A DNA stretch of 64,000 bases, from the NCBI RefSeq assembly GCF_900115225.1, contig NZ_FOVR01000011.1, forward strand, positions 62,001 to 126,000, given 5' to 3'. Below are positions 9,159 through 17,605 of this stretch, piece by piece. The first letter of the stretch is position 1. Every line of letters starts with the position of its first letter. The position numbers and the translations under genes were made by a program. The stretch is from Cohaesibacter marisflavi. GTDB lineage: Bacteria; Pseudomonadota; Alphaproteobacteria; Rhizobiales; Cohaesibacteraceae. Under the pieces are notes generated by a model. The model saw only the letters and a program-made list of their open reading frames with translations, searched no databases and was not told the origin of the DNA.

Positions 9159-9923
9159 GTGACTTCATCCCTTGCTCAAGAAGTTTCCAAAACAATGGCC
9201 AATCCGGCAGACGGAGAGACTGCAAAAGAAGCGATTATTTCGCTGCATGGCGTCTATTTGAGCCTCGGGGCAGGGAATTCACGGGTCGATATTCTGCGCG
9301 GCATCGATCTCGACATCGAAAGCGGCCACTCGGTGGGCCTTGTCGGGCCGTCCGGCTCGGGCAAGTCAACCTTGCTGATGGTGATGGCAGGTCTTGAGCA
9401 AGCGGATCAGGGCAAGGTGCTTGTTGAGGGCAGCGATCTGTCGCAAATGGATGAGGATACGCTGGCGCAGTTTCGCGGCACGCGGATTGGCATCATCTTC
9501 CAGTCCTTCCATCTGGTGCCGACCATGACAGCGCTTGAAAATACCGCCATTCCTCTGGAACTTGCTGGCCGCCGCGATGCTTTTGATGTCGCCAAGGCCG
9601 AGTTGGAAGCGGTGGGGCTGGGACATCGCGTGCATCATTATCCGGCAGAGCTTTCCGGTGGTGAGCAGCAGCGCGTGGCCATTGCCCGTGCGCTGGCGCC
9701 GCGTCCCTCCATTCTTATTGCCGATGAGCCGACGGGGAACCTTGACGCAGACACGGGGCAGGAGATTTCCGATTTGATGTTCCGCCTGCATAAAGAGCGG
9801 GGCATGACGCTGATGCTGGTGACCCATGATCCGCGCCTTGCAGATCGATGTGAGCGTGTGGTGCGGCTCAAATCCGGCCAGTTGGTGGAAACACCCCATG
9901 ATGCTGCCCACCCGGTTCAATAG
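9159..9923 (+). CDS. ybbA: ABC transporter ATP-binding protein YbbA
   Basis: A 254-residue ABC ATPase of the LolD/MacB-like class. It shows Walker A GPSGSGKS (63-70), signature LSGGEQQRVAIARAL and Walker B ILIADEPTGNLD. A GTG start at 9159 follows AGGA; an ATG 12 codons later is an alternative. It is followed after 9 bases by the permease gene ybbP, and the pair faces tesA, the same three-gene arrangement as in E. coli. From that conservation the transporter is thought to act on envelope lipids or lipoproteins, but its substrate is not established. ATP binding drives the FtsX-type permease partner. Confidence 0.9.
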   Translation: MTSSLAQEVSKTMANPADGETAKEAIISLHGVYLSLGAGNSRVDILRGIDLDIESGHSVGLVGPSGSGKSTLLMVMAGLEQADQGKVLVEGSDLSQMDEDTLAQFRGTRIGIIFQSFHLVPTMTALENTAIPLELAGRRDAFDVAKAELEAVGLGHRVHHYPAELSGGEQQRVAIARALAPRPSILIADEPTGNLDADTGQEISDLMFRLHKERGMTLMLVTHDPRLADRCERVVRLKSGQLVETPHDAAHPVQ

Positions 9924-9932
9924 GAGGGCGCT

Positions 9933-12542
9933 ATGGATCAGCTGACTTCGAACAAAGACACAGGCAGCGCGCATGCGTTTCCCGGTCTGCCCGCACCGCG
10001 CGGCATCTGGGCATCCTTGCGCCTTGCTTTCCGTTTTGCGCTCAGAGAAATGCGTGGCGGATTGCGTGGATTTTATATTTTTCTGGCCTGTATCGCTCTT
10101 GGCGTGGCTGCCATTGGCGCAGTAGGCTCGGCCTCCAAGGCGTTGACCGGTGGCCTCAATGAGCAGGGACGGCAGATTCTGGGCGGGGATATCTCGCTAT
10201 CGGCCATCCACACGCCGTCGACTGAAGAGCAGCGCGCCTATTTGAAACAATTTGGTCAATTGGCACAGTTGGCCAGCCTCAGGGCTATGGCGCGCACGGC
10301 TGATGCGTCCGATCAGTTGCTGATTGATATCAAGGCCGTGGATGGCAATTACCCCATGGTTGGCGATCTGGTGACCACCAATGGCAAGACGCTTGCGCCC
10401 GGCTCGCTGATTGTTGATCCGCTCCTTCTGGATCGGCTCGGGCTTTCGGTTGGGGATCCGCTGGTCATTGGCGTCAAGCAATTCACCATCGCAGACAGCA
10501 TTGCTGACGAACCGGACGCGTTGGCCTCTGGCATTGCCTTCGGGCCAAGGGTGATCATGGGGCTTGATGACCTGCAAGCAACCGATCTGCTACAGCCCGG
10601 CGTCATCGTGCGTTGGATCACGCGGCTGAAGATGGATGGTGATCCGTCTCTTTCCCAAGTCGAGGCCGTTATTGAACAGATACGGGCAGAATTTCCTGAT
10701 GCAGGTTGGCGCATTCGCTCTCGTGCCGATGCCGCGCAGGGGCTAAAGCGCAATATCGATCGCTTTGCGGCCTTTCTAGTGCTGGTCGGCCTTGCCTCGC
10801 TGATCACTGGCGGGGTTGGCATCGCCAATGCTGTGCAAGCCTTCATCTCCGGTCGGCAGACGACCATTGCCAGCTATAAGTGCCTTGGGGCGCCCAGTTG
10901 GCTGATTGTCGGCATCTATCTGATGCAGATCGTGTTTATTGCCTTTATCGGCATTGCGATCGGTGTCTTTTTCGCCGCGCTCGTGCCTTTCATTCTGCAG
11001 GCTGTGATACCGGATAATTTGCCGCTGTCTTCATCGTTGTTTCATCCGTTGCAGTTGGGCAAAGCAGCTCTGTTCGGTCTGTTGGCCGCGCTGCTTTTCT
11101 CCATGCGTCCCTTGTTGCGCACTCGTTCCATTCCGGCAACGGCACTGTTTCGTGACCAGATCGCTCCGGTCAAATATCGGGCCAGCAAACGCGATTGGCT
11201 GATCGTTCTGGCGCTTGGGGCCTTGCTGGTGGGGCTGGTTCTTGCAACGGCAGAGGTGCTCTATGTGGCTGCGGCTTTCCTTGTGGGCATGGTGATTGTC
11301 TTCTTGCTGCTGCGGTTCGTGGCTTTCGTCATCATGAAGGTGGCTGCTCGGTTGCCGCGTTTTCGGCATGTGGTGCCGCGGCTTGCCATTGCCAACCTGC
11401 ATAGGCCCGGCGCGTTGACGCCTTCGGTGGCGCTGTCGCTCGGGCTCGGGCTCAGTCTGTTGGTGACGCTGGTGCTGATCGATCTTAATCTGCAACAGCA
11501 ACTGACAGGCAATTTGCAGCAGAAGGCACCAAACTTCTTCTTCATGAACATCCAGAATTCCGAGGTCGATCAGTTTGAAGCCGAACTGGAAGCCATGGCT
11601 CCGGAAGGCATGCATCAGCGCGTGCCGATGTTGCGCGGTCGGCTGGTGACGCTGAAGGGGATCGCTGCACGTGATTTCGAAGCGCCGGACGGAGCGCAAT
11701 GGGTGCTGCGCGGGGATCGTGGCATCACCTATTCGGCCCATCTGCCTGAAAATTCCACGCTGGTGGAAGGCGAATGGTGGCCTCAGGATTATTCCGGCGA
11801 GCCGCTGCTTTCCTTTGATGCCGAGTTAGCTGACGAAATGGGGTTAGCCATTGGTGATAGTCTGGAAGTCAATGTGCTTGGGCGCACCATTTCGGCAAAG
11901 ATTTACAATCTGCGGCAGGTGGAATGGCAGTCACTGGCGATCAATTTCGTCATGGTCTTCTCGCCTAACACCTTTGCCGGAGCGCCGCACGCCCATCTTG
12001 CCACTCTGACCCTTGATCCTGATGGCAAGGAGAGTGCCGAGCAAATTGGGCAACGGGAATCGGCCATCATGAAGGCCCTTGTGCAGGATTTTCCAGCTGT
12101 CACCTCTATTCGGGTTGGTGATGCGCTTGATACGGTCAATGATCTTGTGCGCCAGTTGGCCTGGGGCATGCGCGCGGCTTCATCGCTTGCCATTATTGCC
12201 TCCATTCTGGTGCTCGCCGGTGCCTTGGCCGCTGGGCAACGCGAACGCATCTATGATGCGGTGATCCTCAAGACGTTGGGGGCAACCCGTGGTAAGGTTT
12301 TGCAGGCCTATTCGCTGGAATATTGTCTGTTGGGCGTGATTACGGCAGTCTTTGCGCTGATCATCGGCCATGTGGCGGCTTATCTGGTGCTGACCGAGAT
12401 GATGGAAATGGCCTTTGCCTGGCAGCCATTGGTTTCGGCCATCGTGGTGGTGCTTGCCATGCTTCTGACAATTTTGCTTGGTCTCATTGGTACATGGTCA
12501 AGTTTGAACCGGAAACCGGCCCGAATTCTGCGTAATGGTTAA
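9933..12542 (+). CDS. ybbP: ABC transporter permease YbbP (FtsX-like)
   Basis: An 869-residue inner-membrane protein with the two FtsX-type permease modules of the MacB/LolCE-like superfamily. There is an N-terminal membrane segment near residues 45-65, then a periplasmic domain (about 75-265). A block of membrane helices about residues 270-410 is followed by more helices around 420-520 and a second periplasmic domain (about 530-740). Three further helices lie near 750-860. The repeated motif ASYKCLGAP / AVILKTLGATRGK marks the coupling region of each FtsX module. It is cotranscribed with ybbA and needs that ATPase. Length is within the usual range (about 800-870). Confidence 0.9.
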   Translation: MDQLTSNKDTGSAHAFPGLPAPRGIWASLRLAFRFALREMRGGLRGFYIFLACIALGVAAIGAVGSASKALTGGLNEQGRQILGGDISLSAIHTPSTEEQRAYLKQFGQLAQLASLRAMARTADASDQLLIDIKAVDGNYPMVGDLVTTNGKTLAPGSLIVDPLLLDRLGLSVGDPLVIGVKQFTIADSIADEPDALASGIAFGPRVIMGLDDLQATDLLQPGVIVRWITRLKMDGDPSLSQVEAVIEQIRAEFPDAGWRIRSRADAAQGLKRNIDRFAAFLVLVGLASLITGGVGIANAVQAFISGRQTTIASYKCLGAPSWLIVGIYLMQIVFIAFIGIAIGVFFAALVPFILQAVIPDNLPLSSSLFHPLQLGKAALFGLLAALLFSMRPLLRTRSIPATALFRDQIAPVKYRASKRDWLIVLALGALLVGLVLATAEVLYVAAAFLVGMVIVFLLLRFVAFVIMKVAARLPRFRHVVPRLAIANLHRPGALTPSVALSLGLGLSLLVTLVLIDLNLQQQLTGNLQQKAPNFFFMNIQNSEVDQFEAELEAMAPEGMHQRVPMLRGRLVTLKGIAARDFEAPDGAQWVLRGDRGITYSAHLPENSTLVEGEWWPQDYSGEPLLSFDAELADEMGLAIGDSLEVNVLGRTISAKIYNLRQVEWQSLAINFVMVFSPNTFAGAPHAHLATLTLDPDGKESAEQIGQRESAIMKALVQDFPAVTSIRVGDALDTVNDLVRQLAWGMRAASSLAIIASILVLAGALAAGQRERIYDAVILKTLGATRGKVLQAYSLEYCLLGVITAVFALIIGHVAAYLVLTEMMEMAFAWQPLVSAIVVVLAMLLTILLGLIGTWSSLNRKPARILRNG

Positions 12543-12563
12543 CTGGCGTTAAGATTTCAAATG

Positions 12564-12592
12564 AAGCTTGGGCGAGTCTTTTCAAGCTTTTA
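12564..12592 (+). terminator. weak terminator after ybbP
   Basis: AAGCTTG and CAAGCTT form a 7-bp stem with a 12-base loop followed by only three Ts. It lies 22 bases after the ybbP stop, a sensible position, but the signal is weak. Confidence 0.35.
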
Positions 12593-12688
12593 CAAGGGTC
12601 GGGCAAGGATTGTGCATCAAACTTTGCGGCCAGTGATGACATTTGCGTGAATTCGACGATAGAATCCCGTTTGTTGCGCAAAAAGGTC

Positions 12689-12717
12689 TTGAGCTGGTGC
12701 CTGAACCCACCCATATA
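12689..12717 (+). promoter_or_regulatory. candidate promoter of the Bax-inhibitor-like gene
   Basis: TTGAGC, a 17-base spacer and CATATA resemble the alphaproteobacterial housekeeping consensus CTTGAC-N17-CTATAT. The -10 box lies inside the perfect 12-bp palindrome CCCATATATGGG (12710-12721), which could also be an operator. Inference from pattern only. Confidence 0.35.
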
Positions 12718-12825
12718 TGGGACACACGTCGGTTTTGAAATTAGGTCCGGCGACCACCAACGACATGAACACTTCGGATTGGTCAGTCGAACCGTTCGAG
12801 CTTTTGAGTTTTGTGAGGAGAAACC

Positions 12826-13605
12826 ATGGTGAATGACTTCCGTCAAAGCGCGCAGCATATGAGTGGCCGTGCCGCCGAAATGGCGCGTATCGATCAGGGC
12901 CTGCGCAGCTATATGCTGAAGGTCTATAACTATATGGCCATTGCGCTGGCAGTGACCGGCGTATTTGCCTATGGCCTTTACACTGTCGCCTTTACACAGG
13001 ATCCGTCTCAGGCCGTAGCTCAGGTGAGCGGTAGCCTGTATGTGACCCAGCTTGGTTACACACTGTTTGGCAGCCCGCTTAAATGGGTCGTGATGTTTGC
13101 GCCTCTGGCGATGGTAATGTTCCTGAGCTTCCGTATCCAGAAAATGAGCGCTAGTGCTGCTCAGACCATGTTCTGGGCTTACGCGGCGCTGATGGGTATT
13201 TCCCTTTCATCGATCTTTGCGGTTTATACCTCGACATCCATTACGCAGGTCTTCTTCATCACCGCAGCAGCCTTCGCTGGTCTTAGCCTCTATGGCTACA
13301 CCACGCCGAAGAGCCTGTCTGGCTGGGGCAGCTTCCTGTTCATGGGCCTGATCGGTATCGTGATCGCTTCGATCGTCAACATCTTCCTTGCGTCCAGCGC
13401 ACTGGCCTTTGCCGTGTCTGTGATCGGTGTTCTGGTCTTTGCAGGCCTGACCGCCTATGACACCCAGCAGATCAAGGAAATGTATTTCGAAGGTGACAGC
13501 TCCGAAGTCGCTGGCAAGAAAGCCATCATGGGCGCTCTGCGACTGTATCTGGACTTCATCAACCTGTTCATCATGCTTCTGCAGCTGCTTGGCAACCGCG
13601 AATAG
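12826..13605 (+). CDS. Bax inhibitor-1 / YccA family membrane protein
   Basis: A 259-residue polytopic inner-membrane protein with seven hydrophobic segments, the first near residues 33-55 and the last near 230-255. The family signature region FAGLTAYDTQQIKEMY appears late in the sequence. Bacterial members include YbhL and YccA; YccA modulates the FtsH protease and a Bacillus homologue (YetJ) is a pH-sensitive calcium leak channel. The start has a good GAGGAG site 7 bases before the ATG. It is a single-gene unit between a likely promoter and a strong terminator. Which activity applies here cannot be told from sequence. Confidence 0.88.
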   Translation: MVNDFRQSAQHMSGRAAEMARIDQGLRSYMLKVYNYMAIALAVTGVFAYGLYTVAFTQDPSQAVAQVSGSLYVTQLGYTLFGSPLKWVVMFAPLAMVMFLSFRIQKMSASAAQTMFWAYAALMGISLSSIFAVYTSTSITQVFFITAAAFAGLSLYGYTTPKSLSGWGSFLFMGLIGIVIASIVNIFLASSALAFAVSVIGVLVFAGLTAYDTQQIKEMYFEGDSSEVAGKKAIMGALRLYLDFINLFIMLLQLLGNRE

Positions 13606-13633
13606 GCATAGAACAGCGCTCTGCTGAATTAGA

Positions 13634-13664
13634 AAAAGCCGCTCCATTCGGGGCGGCTTTTTTC
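13634..13664 (+). terminator. intrinsic terminator
   Basis: AAAAGCCGCTCC-ATTC-GGGGCGGCTTTTTT, a 10-bp or longer stem with a four-base loop and T run, ends the Bax-inhibitor-like gene. Confidence 0.85.
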
Positions 13665-13831
13665 GTTTGATGCCATAGATATGGTGCGTCTTGCCCCGCC
13701 TTTCAATTGGGGCCATTCCCGACAAAATCGGTCACATTGACGCTTGGCTCTCGCGCGACATAGATAAGGTGTCGCCTCATACTGAGCGGCCTTGTTTGCG
13801 AGGATATTTGCGGGATAGGGGAGGATTTGCC

Positions 13832-14242
13832 GTGATCAAACTCATCGCAGGCGTCAATTTTGTTGCCGCCATGGTTCATCTGCTTTTCTGGGGGCTGGTG
13901 GCCTTCCATTTTTGGGACGGGGTCTTTGGTACGGCACCAACGACAGCGTTGGCGACGACGTTCGGAATCGGGGTGGCCGATCTCGTCTGGTCGGTGCCTT
14001 TGTTGTTGATTGGCTCGATAGGGCTAATGCGCCAGCATGCGTTCGGCTGGCTCTGTGCGCAGATGGCGAACGGGCTCTATTTCTATTCCATGACCTTCAT
14101 TCTGGTCAGGGACGGGCTGACGGGGGATTTCAAGCCCGGCTCCTATCTCTTTATGCCCTTCACGCTGTTTGCTTTCTGGGCCGTGTGGGCGCTCTGGAGC
14201 CGGCGCCATCTGTTTTTCGTGCCTAGCTTTCCACGACCTTAA
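13832..14242 (+). CDS. small membrane protein, unknown function
   Basis: A 136-residue protein with four predicted membrane helices (about 5-25, 40-65, 75-95 and 105-125 by hydrophobicity). I do not recognise the family. The open frame begins upstream at 13691, but the first 47 codons are charged and unlike the rest. The GTG at 13832 has an excellent GGGGAGG site eight bases ahead, so I start there. Its 3' end overlaps the 3' end of the convergent DUF2794 gene by 20 bases. Confidence 0.7.
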   Translation: MIKLIAGVNFVAAMVHLLFWGLVAFHFWDGVFGTAPTTALATTFGIGVADLVWSVPLLLIGSIGLMRQHAFGWLCAQMANGLYFYSMTFILVRDGLTGDFKPGSYLFMPFTLFAFWAVWALWSRRHLFFVPSFPRP

Positions 14243-14618
14243 GCAGTTTCTGATTGAGAAGCTTGAGGATGGAATCCAGCTCGTGACCGCGTTTGAGAAT
14301 CTGACCCTGTTGCGAAATGAGGCTGTAGGCGCCCTGACGGCGGGCGAGCTTGGGATTTTTCTCGATGCGGTAAATGGGCATTTCGCTTGATCGTCGGAAG
14401 ATGGAAAAGACCGCCCGGTCTTTCAGTGTGTCGATGGCGTAGTCGCGCCACTCGCCTGCTGCCACCATGCGTCCGTAAACGTTGAGAATATTCGTCAGCT
14501 CCATGCGATGGAAACAGATTTGCTGAGGTGGCTTTGGCTGTTGGTTCGAATGGCCTGTCGTTGTTGCCGGACGCAGACTTGCCAGTGAGGTCACACTTTC
14601 ATCAGAATTATCGAGCAA
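14223..14618 (-). CDS. DUF2794 family protein
   Basis: A 131-residue protein whose core, roughly residues 36-120, matches the alphaproteobacterial DUF2794 family: FHRMELTNILNVYGRMV, then EWRDYAIDTLKDRAVFS and YRIEKNPKLARRQGAYSLI. The N-terminal 35 residues are low-complexity and probably disordered. No function is established for the family. The gene is convergent with the membrane protein gene at its 3' end, sharing 20 bases, so the two coding ends constrain each other. Confidence 0.88.
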   Translation of the reverse strand: MLDNSDESVTSLASLRPATTTGHSNQQPKPPQQICFHRMELTNILNVYGRMVAAGEWRDYAIDTLKDRAVFSIFRRSSEMPIYRIEKNPKLARRQGAYSLISQQGQILKRGHELDSILKLLNQKLLKVVES

Positions 14619-14941
14619 GCGATCCTCCTTTTGTTCGTGGTCATGGAAGGCATGACACCTAATGTGGCGCCGATCTTCGAAAACTCAAGAGATATGATTG
14701 CTGTAAAACGCCCGCTTGGCAAGAGTGGAGACCCGAACCAGCAAGGGGCTTGTCGCAAAGTTCATAGAGGGGGACACGATTATTCTGTTTTAAAGCAAGA
14801 TATGGGTAGAGAAGCATTCGCTTTCTTTCGTGGAGGATCTGGTCTCCTGTCACCTGGCGATGGGGGCCTGACCGGATGACTGATCGTGGTGTTATCTGAT
14901 TGATCGGCATAGGAAAATCACACAATTGCCTTATTTCGGCC

Positions 14942-14970
14942 CTTGGAAAGTCGCAGGTGGGGACCAATAT
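14942..14970 (+). promoter_or_regulatory. candidate promoter of small RNA
   Basis: CTTGGA, a 17-base spacer and CAATAT fit the alphaproteobacterial consensus (CTTGAC-N17-CTATAT) at most positions. It would start a transcript near 14977, just before the first hairpin of the RNA candidate. Pattern evidence only. Confidence 0.35.
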
Positions 14971-14976
14971 CAGATA

Positions 14977-15203
14977 TGTTGCATCGCGGTACGGTTCATT
15001 GATTGGACATGGGACTCTGCCCCCTCTGACTTATGTCCATGAACCTGATTGTTAAGCTTGGTCTGCTTGAGCTTTGATTTCAATGGCTCGAGCAGCTTGC
15101 TCGGCAAGCGTTCGATAGAGGTCATTTGTCCTTCGGATTCCCGATAGCGGTCAACATCCCAACAGCTCCTTCACGGGATGCCTTAGCGCATCCCGTTTTT
15201 TTT
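14977..15203 (+). ncRNA. candidate structured small RNA upstream of htpG
   Basis: A strong intrinsic terminator ends at 15203 on the plus strand although no plus-strand gene lies upstream, since the neighbour DUF2794 is on the minus strand. The preceding 210 bases are rich in paired segments. GGTTCAT plus GGACAT (14993-15010) pair with ATGTCCATGAACC (15033-15045). CTGCTTGAGC (15063-15072) pairs with GCTCGAGCAG (15086-15095). CTTGC (15096-15100) pairs with GCAAG (15104-15108). A near-perfect direct repeat CGATAGMGGTCA occurs at 15113 and 15142. An unpaired CTCCTT (15166-15171), complementary to Shine-Dalgarno sequences, sits just before the terminator. It does not match RNase P, tmRNA, SRP RNA or any family I can name. 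Confidence 0.6.
15174..15203 (+). terminator. orphan intrinsic terminator
   Basis: CGGGATGC and GCATCCCG form a perfect 8-bp stem with a six-base loop followed by eight Ts on the plus strand only. It belongs to the small RNA candidate and lies about 220 bases before the htpG start. Confidence 0.85.
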
Positions 15204-15226
15204 GGGCTCTGCTTTGCCCTTCCCAT

Positions 15227-15255
15227 CTTGAAACTCACCGGCAGCATTGCTAGAT
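15227..15255 (+). promoter_or_regulatory. candidate heat-shock (RpoH) promoter of htpG
   Basis: CTTGAA, 17 bases and CTAGAT resemble the RpoH promoter of alphaproteobacteria (CTTGAA at -35 is the diagnostic part). It follows the orphan terminator and precedes htpG, a classical heat-shock gene, by about 170 bases. Confidence 0.4.
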
Positions 15256-15424
15256 CCTGTGCTGAAAACCGTCTTTCTTGCAGTTTTCCGGGGTATCCTT
15301 TTGCTCTTCTCGTGCTTGCGAGGCGGGGAGGCGGATGAACCTTGCAGAAAGGCGATCAATCTGGTTGCCGGATTTGGGCCAAAGCGGCTGCTTCCGGCGA
15401 TGCTGATAAGGAAGGACATCTGTC

Positions 15425-17356
15425 ATGACTGATGAAGCGCAAACTCCTGCTGCGGGCGCCGAGACCCATTCGTTTGAAGCCGAGGTTTCCCGACTGCTCC
15501 ACCTGATGGTGCATGCCGTCTATTCCAACAAGGAAATTTTCCTGCGTGAGCTGATTTCCAACGCGGCGGATGCCTGCGAGAAATTGCGCCATGAGGCTCT
15601 GACCAATTCCGATCTGACGCGCAACGACCCCACTTTCAAGATCACACTGTCTTCTGATGGCAAGGCTGGAACGCTGAAGGTTGTCGATAACGGCGTTGGC
15701 ATGAGCAAGGAAGAGCTAATCGACAATCTTGGCACGATCGCCCGCTCCGGCACCCGCGCCTTTCTTGATCAGCTTGCCAGCAGCTCCAATGGCGAAGATG
15801 GTTCGGCCCTGATCGGCCAGTTCGGTATCGGTTTCTATTCCGCCTTCATGGTGGCCGACAGCGTAGAAGTCGTTTCCCGCCGCGCCGGGGCCGATGAAGC
15901 ATGGCGCTGGTCGTCCGATGGCATGGGGTCTTACGAGATTGCCCCGGCGAGCGATGAAGACGCGCCGGTGCGCGGCACCAAGATCACGCTGTATCTGAAG
16001 GAAGACGAAAAGAGTTTTGCCGATCCGGTAACCATTCGCCGCGTCGTACGCGAATATTCCTCTCATGTGCCCGTACCTATCCGCCTGATGAGCTACAATG
16101 AAGAAGCCAAGGCGATTGATGAGGAAGAGTTGACCGATGGCTCCGCACTCTGGATCAAGCCGAAGTCGGACATCACCGAAGAGCAATATACCGAGTTTTA
16201 TCAGCATACGGCTGGCCAGTTCGACCATCCGGCCCTGACGATCCATTATCGCGCTGAAGGGCGGACGGAATATAACGTGCTCGCCTTCGTGCCTGAGCAT
16301 AAGCCGTTTGATCTGTTTGATCCAAACCGCAAGGGCCGCATCAAGCTTTATGTGCGTCGTGTCTTCATCACCGATGATGCGGATGTGCTGCCGGCTTATC
16401 TGCGCTTTGTGCGCGGCGTCGTGGACAGCGAGGACATCCCGCTCAATATTTCCCGCGAAATGTTGCAGGACAATCCGATCCTCAATGCCATTTCCAAAGG
16501 CGTGACCAATCGTATTCTTAGTGAACTGGAAAAGCTGGCCAACAAGGAAGAAGAGAAGTTTGCTTCCGTCTGGGAAGCCTTCGGCCCGGTGATCAAGGAA
16601 GGCCTTTATGAAGATCCCGAGCGTCGCGATCAGCTGTTCAAGCTGGTGCGCTTCAACACCACCAAGGGCGACAACCGCACCTTGGCGCAATATGTCGAGG
16701 ATCTGAAGGAAAACCAGACCGCGATCTATTATGCGCTCGGCGACAGCAAGGAAGCCATTCTGGCCAGCCCGCAGCTTGAAGGCTATCAGGCGCGCGATGT
16801 AGAGGTTCTGCTGCTCTCTGATGCAGTGGATGCCTTCTGGGTGCAGACAGCGCTTGGCTTTGATGGCAAGAGCTTCAAGTCTATTTCCCAGGGCGGTGCC
16901 GATCTCGATTTGATCGAGAAGCCGGAAAAGGAAGAAGACAAGGGCAAGAGCGAGGAAGACAAGGCCAAGGAACAGGGCGATGTGGCCGAGCTGGTGACCT
17001 TCGTTAAGGAAACCCTCGGGGAGGCCGTGTCTGACGTGCGCATTTCTGCTCGTCTGGCAACGAGCCCGGTTTGCATTGTGGCTCCGGATTATGGTCCGGA
17101 TCGTCAGTTGGAAAAACTGATGCGCAGTCAGAAGGGCGCTGAGGTCGGAATGAAGCCAATTCTTGAGGTTAATCCGGATCACAGCCTCATTCGCATGCTG
17201 GCTGACCAGTATAAGGCTGCCAGCGACAAGGCCAGCGTGGAAGACGGGGCGCATCTGTTGCTCGATCAGGCGCTTATTCTGGATGGCGAACATCCGACCA
17301 ATCCGGCCGACTTTGCCACACGCCTCAGCAAGGTGATGATGTCGGGTCTCAAGTAA
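15425..17356 (+). CDS. htpG: molecular chaperone HtpG (Hsp90)
   Basis: The full-length 643-residue bacterial Hsp90. The N-terminal ATPase (GHKL fold) shows ELISNAADACEKLR with Glu42, Asn46 and Asp49, DNGVGM with Asp88, and the lid and loop sequence IGQFGIGFYSAFMV. The middle domain contains RRVFITDDADVLP and SREMLQDNP. A short charged linker rich in Lys, Glu and Asp (about residues 495-520) precedes the dimerisation domain. HtpG assists folding and remodelling of client proteins under stress, with DnaK. It is a single-gene unit: the orphan terminator lies upstream and its own terminator downstream. Confidence 0.97.
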   Translation: MTDEAQTPAAGAETHSFEAEVSRLLHLMVHAVYSNKEIFLRELISNAADACEKLRHEALTNSDLTRNDPTFKITLSSDGKAGTLKVVDNGVGMSKEELIDNLGTIARSGTRAFLDQLASSSNGEDGSALIGQFGIGFYSAFMVADSVEVVSRRAGADEAWRWSSDGMGSYEIAPASDEDAPVRGTKITLYLKEDEKSFADPVTIRRVVREYSSHVPVPIRLMSYNEEAKAIDEEELTDGSALWIKPKSDITEEQYTEFYQHTAGQFDHPALTIHYRAEGRTEYNVLAFVPEHKPFDLFDPNRKGRIKLYVRRVFITDDADVLPAYLRFVRGVVDSEDIPLNISREMLQDNPILNAISKGVTNRILSELEKLANKEEEKFASVWEAFGPVIKEGLYEDPERRDQLFKLVRFNTTKGDNRTLAQYVEDLKENQTAIYYALGDSKEAILASPQLEGYQARDVEVLLLSDAVDAFWVQTALGFDGKSFKSISQGGADLDLIEKPEKEEDKGKSEEDKAKEQGDVAELVTFVKETLGEAVSDVRISARLATSPVCIVAPDYGPDRQLEKLMRSQKGAEVGMKPILEVNPDHSLIRMLADQYKAASDKASVEDGAHLLLDQALILDGEHPTNPADFATRLSKVMMSGLK

Positions 17357-17398
17357 AAGACCTGCCGCATAAACCAATCGGCGCTATTGGATGACATC

Positions 17399-17433
17399 AA
17401 GCCGCGAAGGAGGGTATCTTTCGCGGCTTTTTT
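17399..17433 (+). terminator. intrinsic terminator of htpG
   Basis: AAGCCGCGAA and TTCGCGGCTT form a 10-bp stem with a T run, 42 bases after the htpG stop. Confidence 0.85.
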
Positions 17434-17605
17434 GTTGTAATAGCAGCACTCTTGTAAAGGTGAAGAGGTGCCTCCCGGTTTCGGGGGTGGTAATTTGCGC
17501 CCAGTTTCGCCATATAGAACGAGAAAACCGAGAGCCCAGATACGGATCGGGCTCTCCTTCCCATCATAATGATCAGCAAAGTGATCAAGCAGGAATGGCT
17601 GAGAA

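Noticed and set aside
15046-15203. Riboswitch or attenuator controlling htpG
   Set aside because: The terminator is 220 bases before htpG, a separate heat-shock-like promoter follows it, and no anti-terminator pairing was found. A stand-alone RNA explains the signal better.
15716-17377. 553-codon minus-strand frame opposite htpG
   Set aside because: Fully inside a strongly conserved Hsp90 gene; product resembles no protein and is His/Arg/Ile-rich as expected from antisense codon bias.
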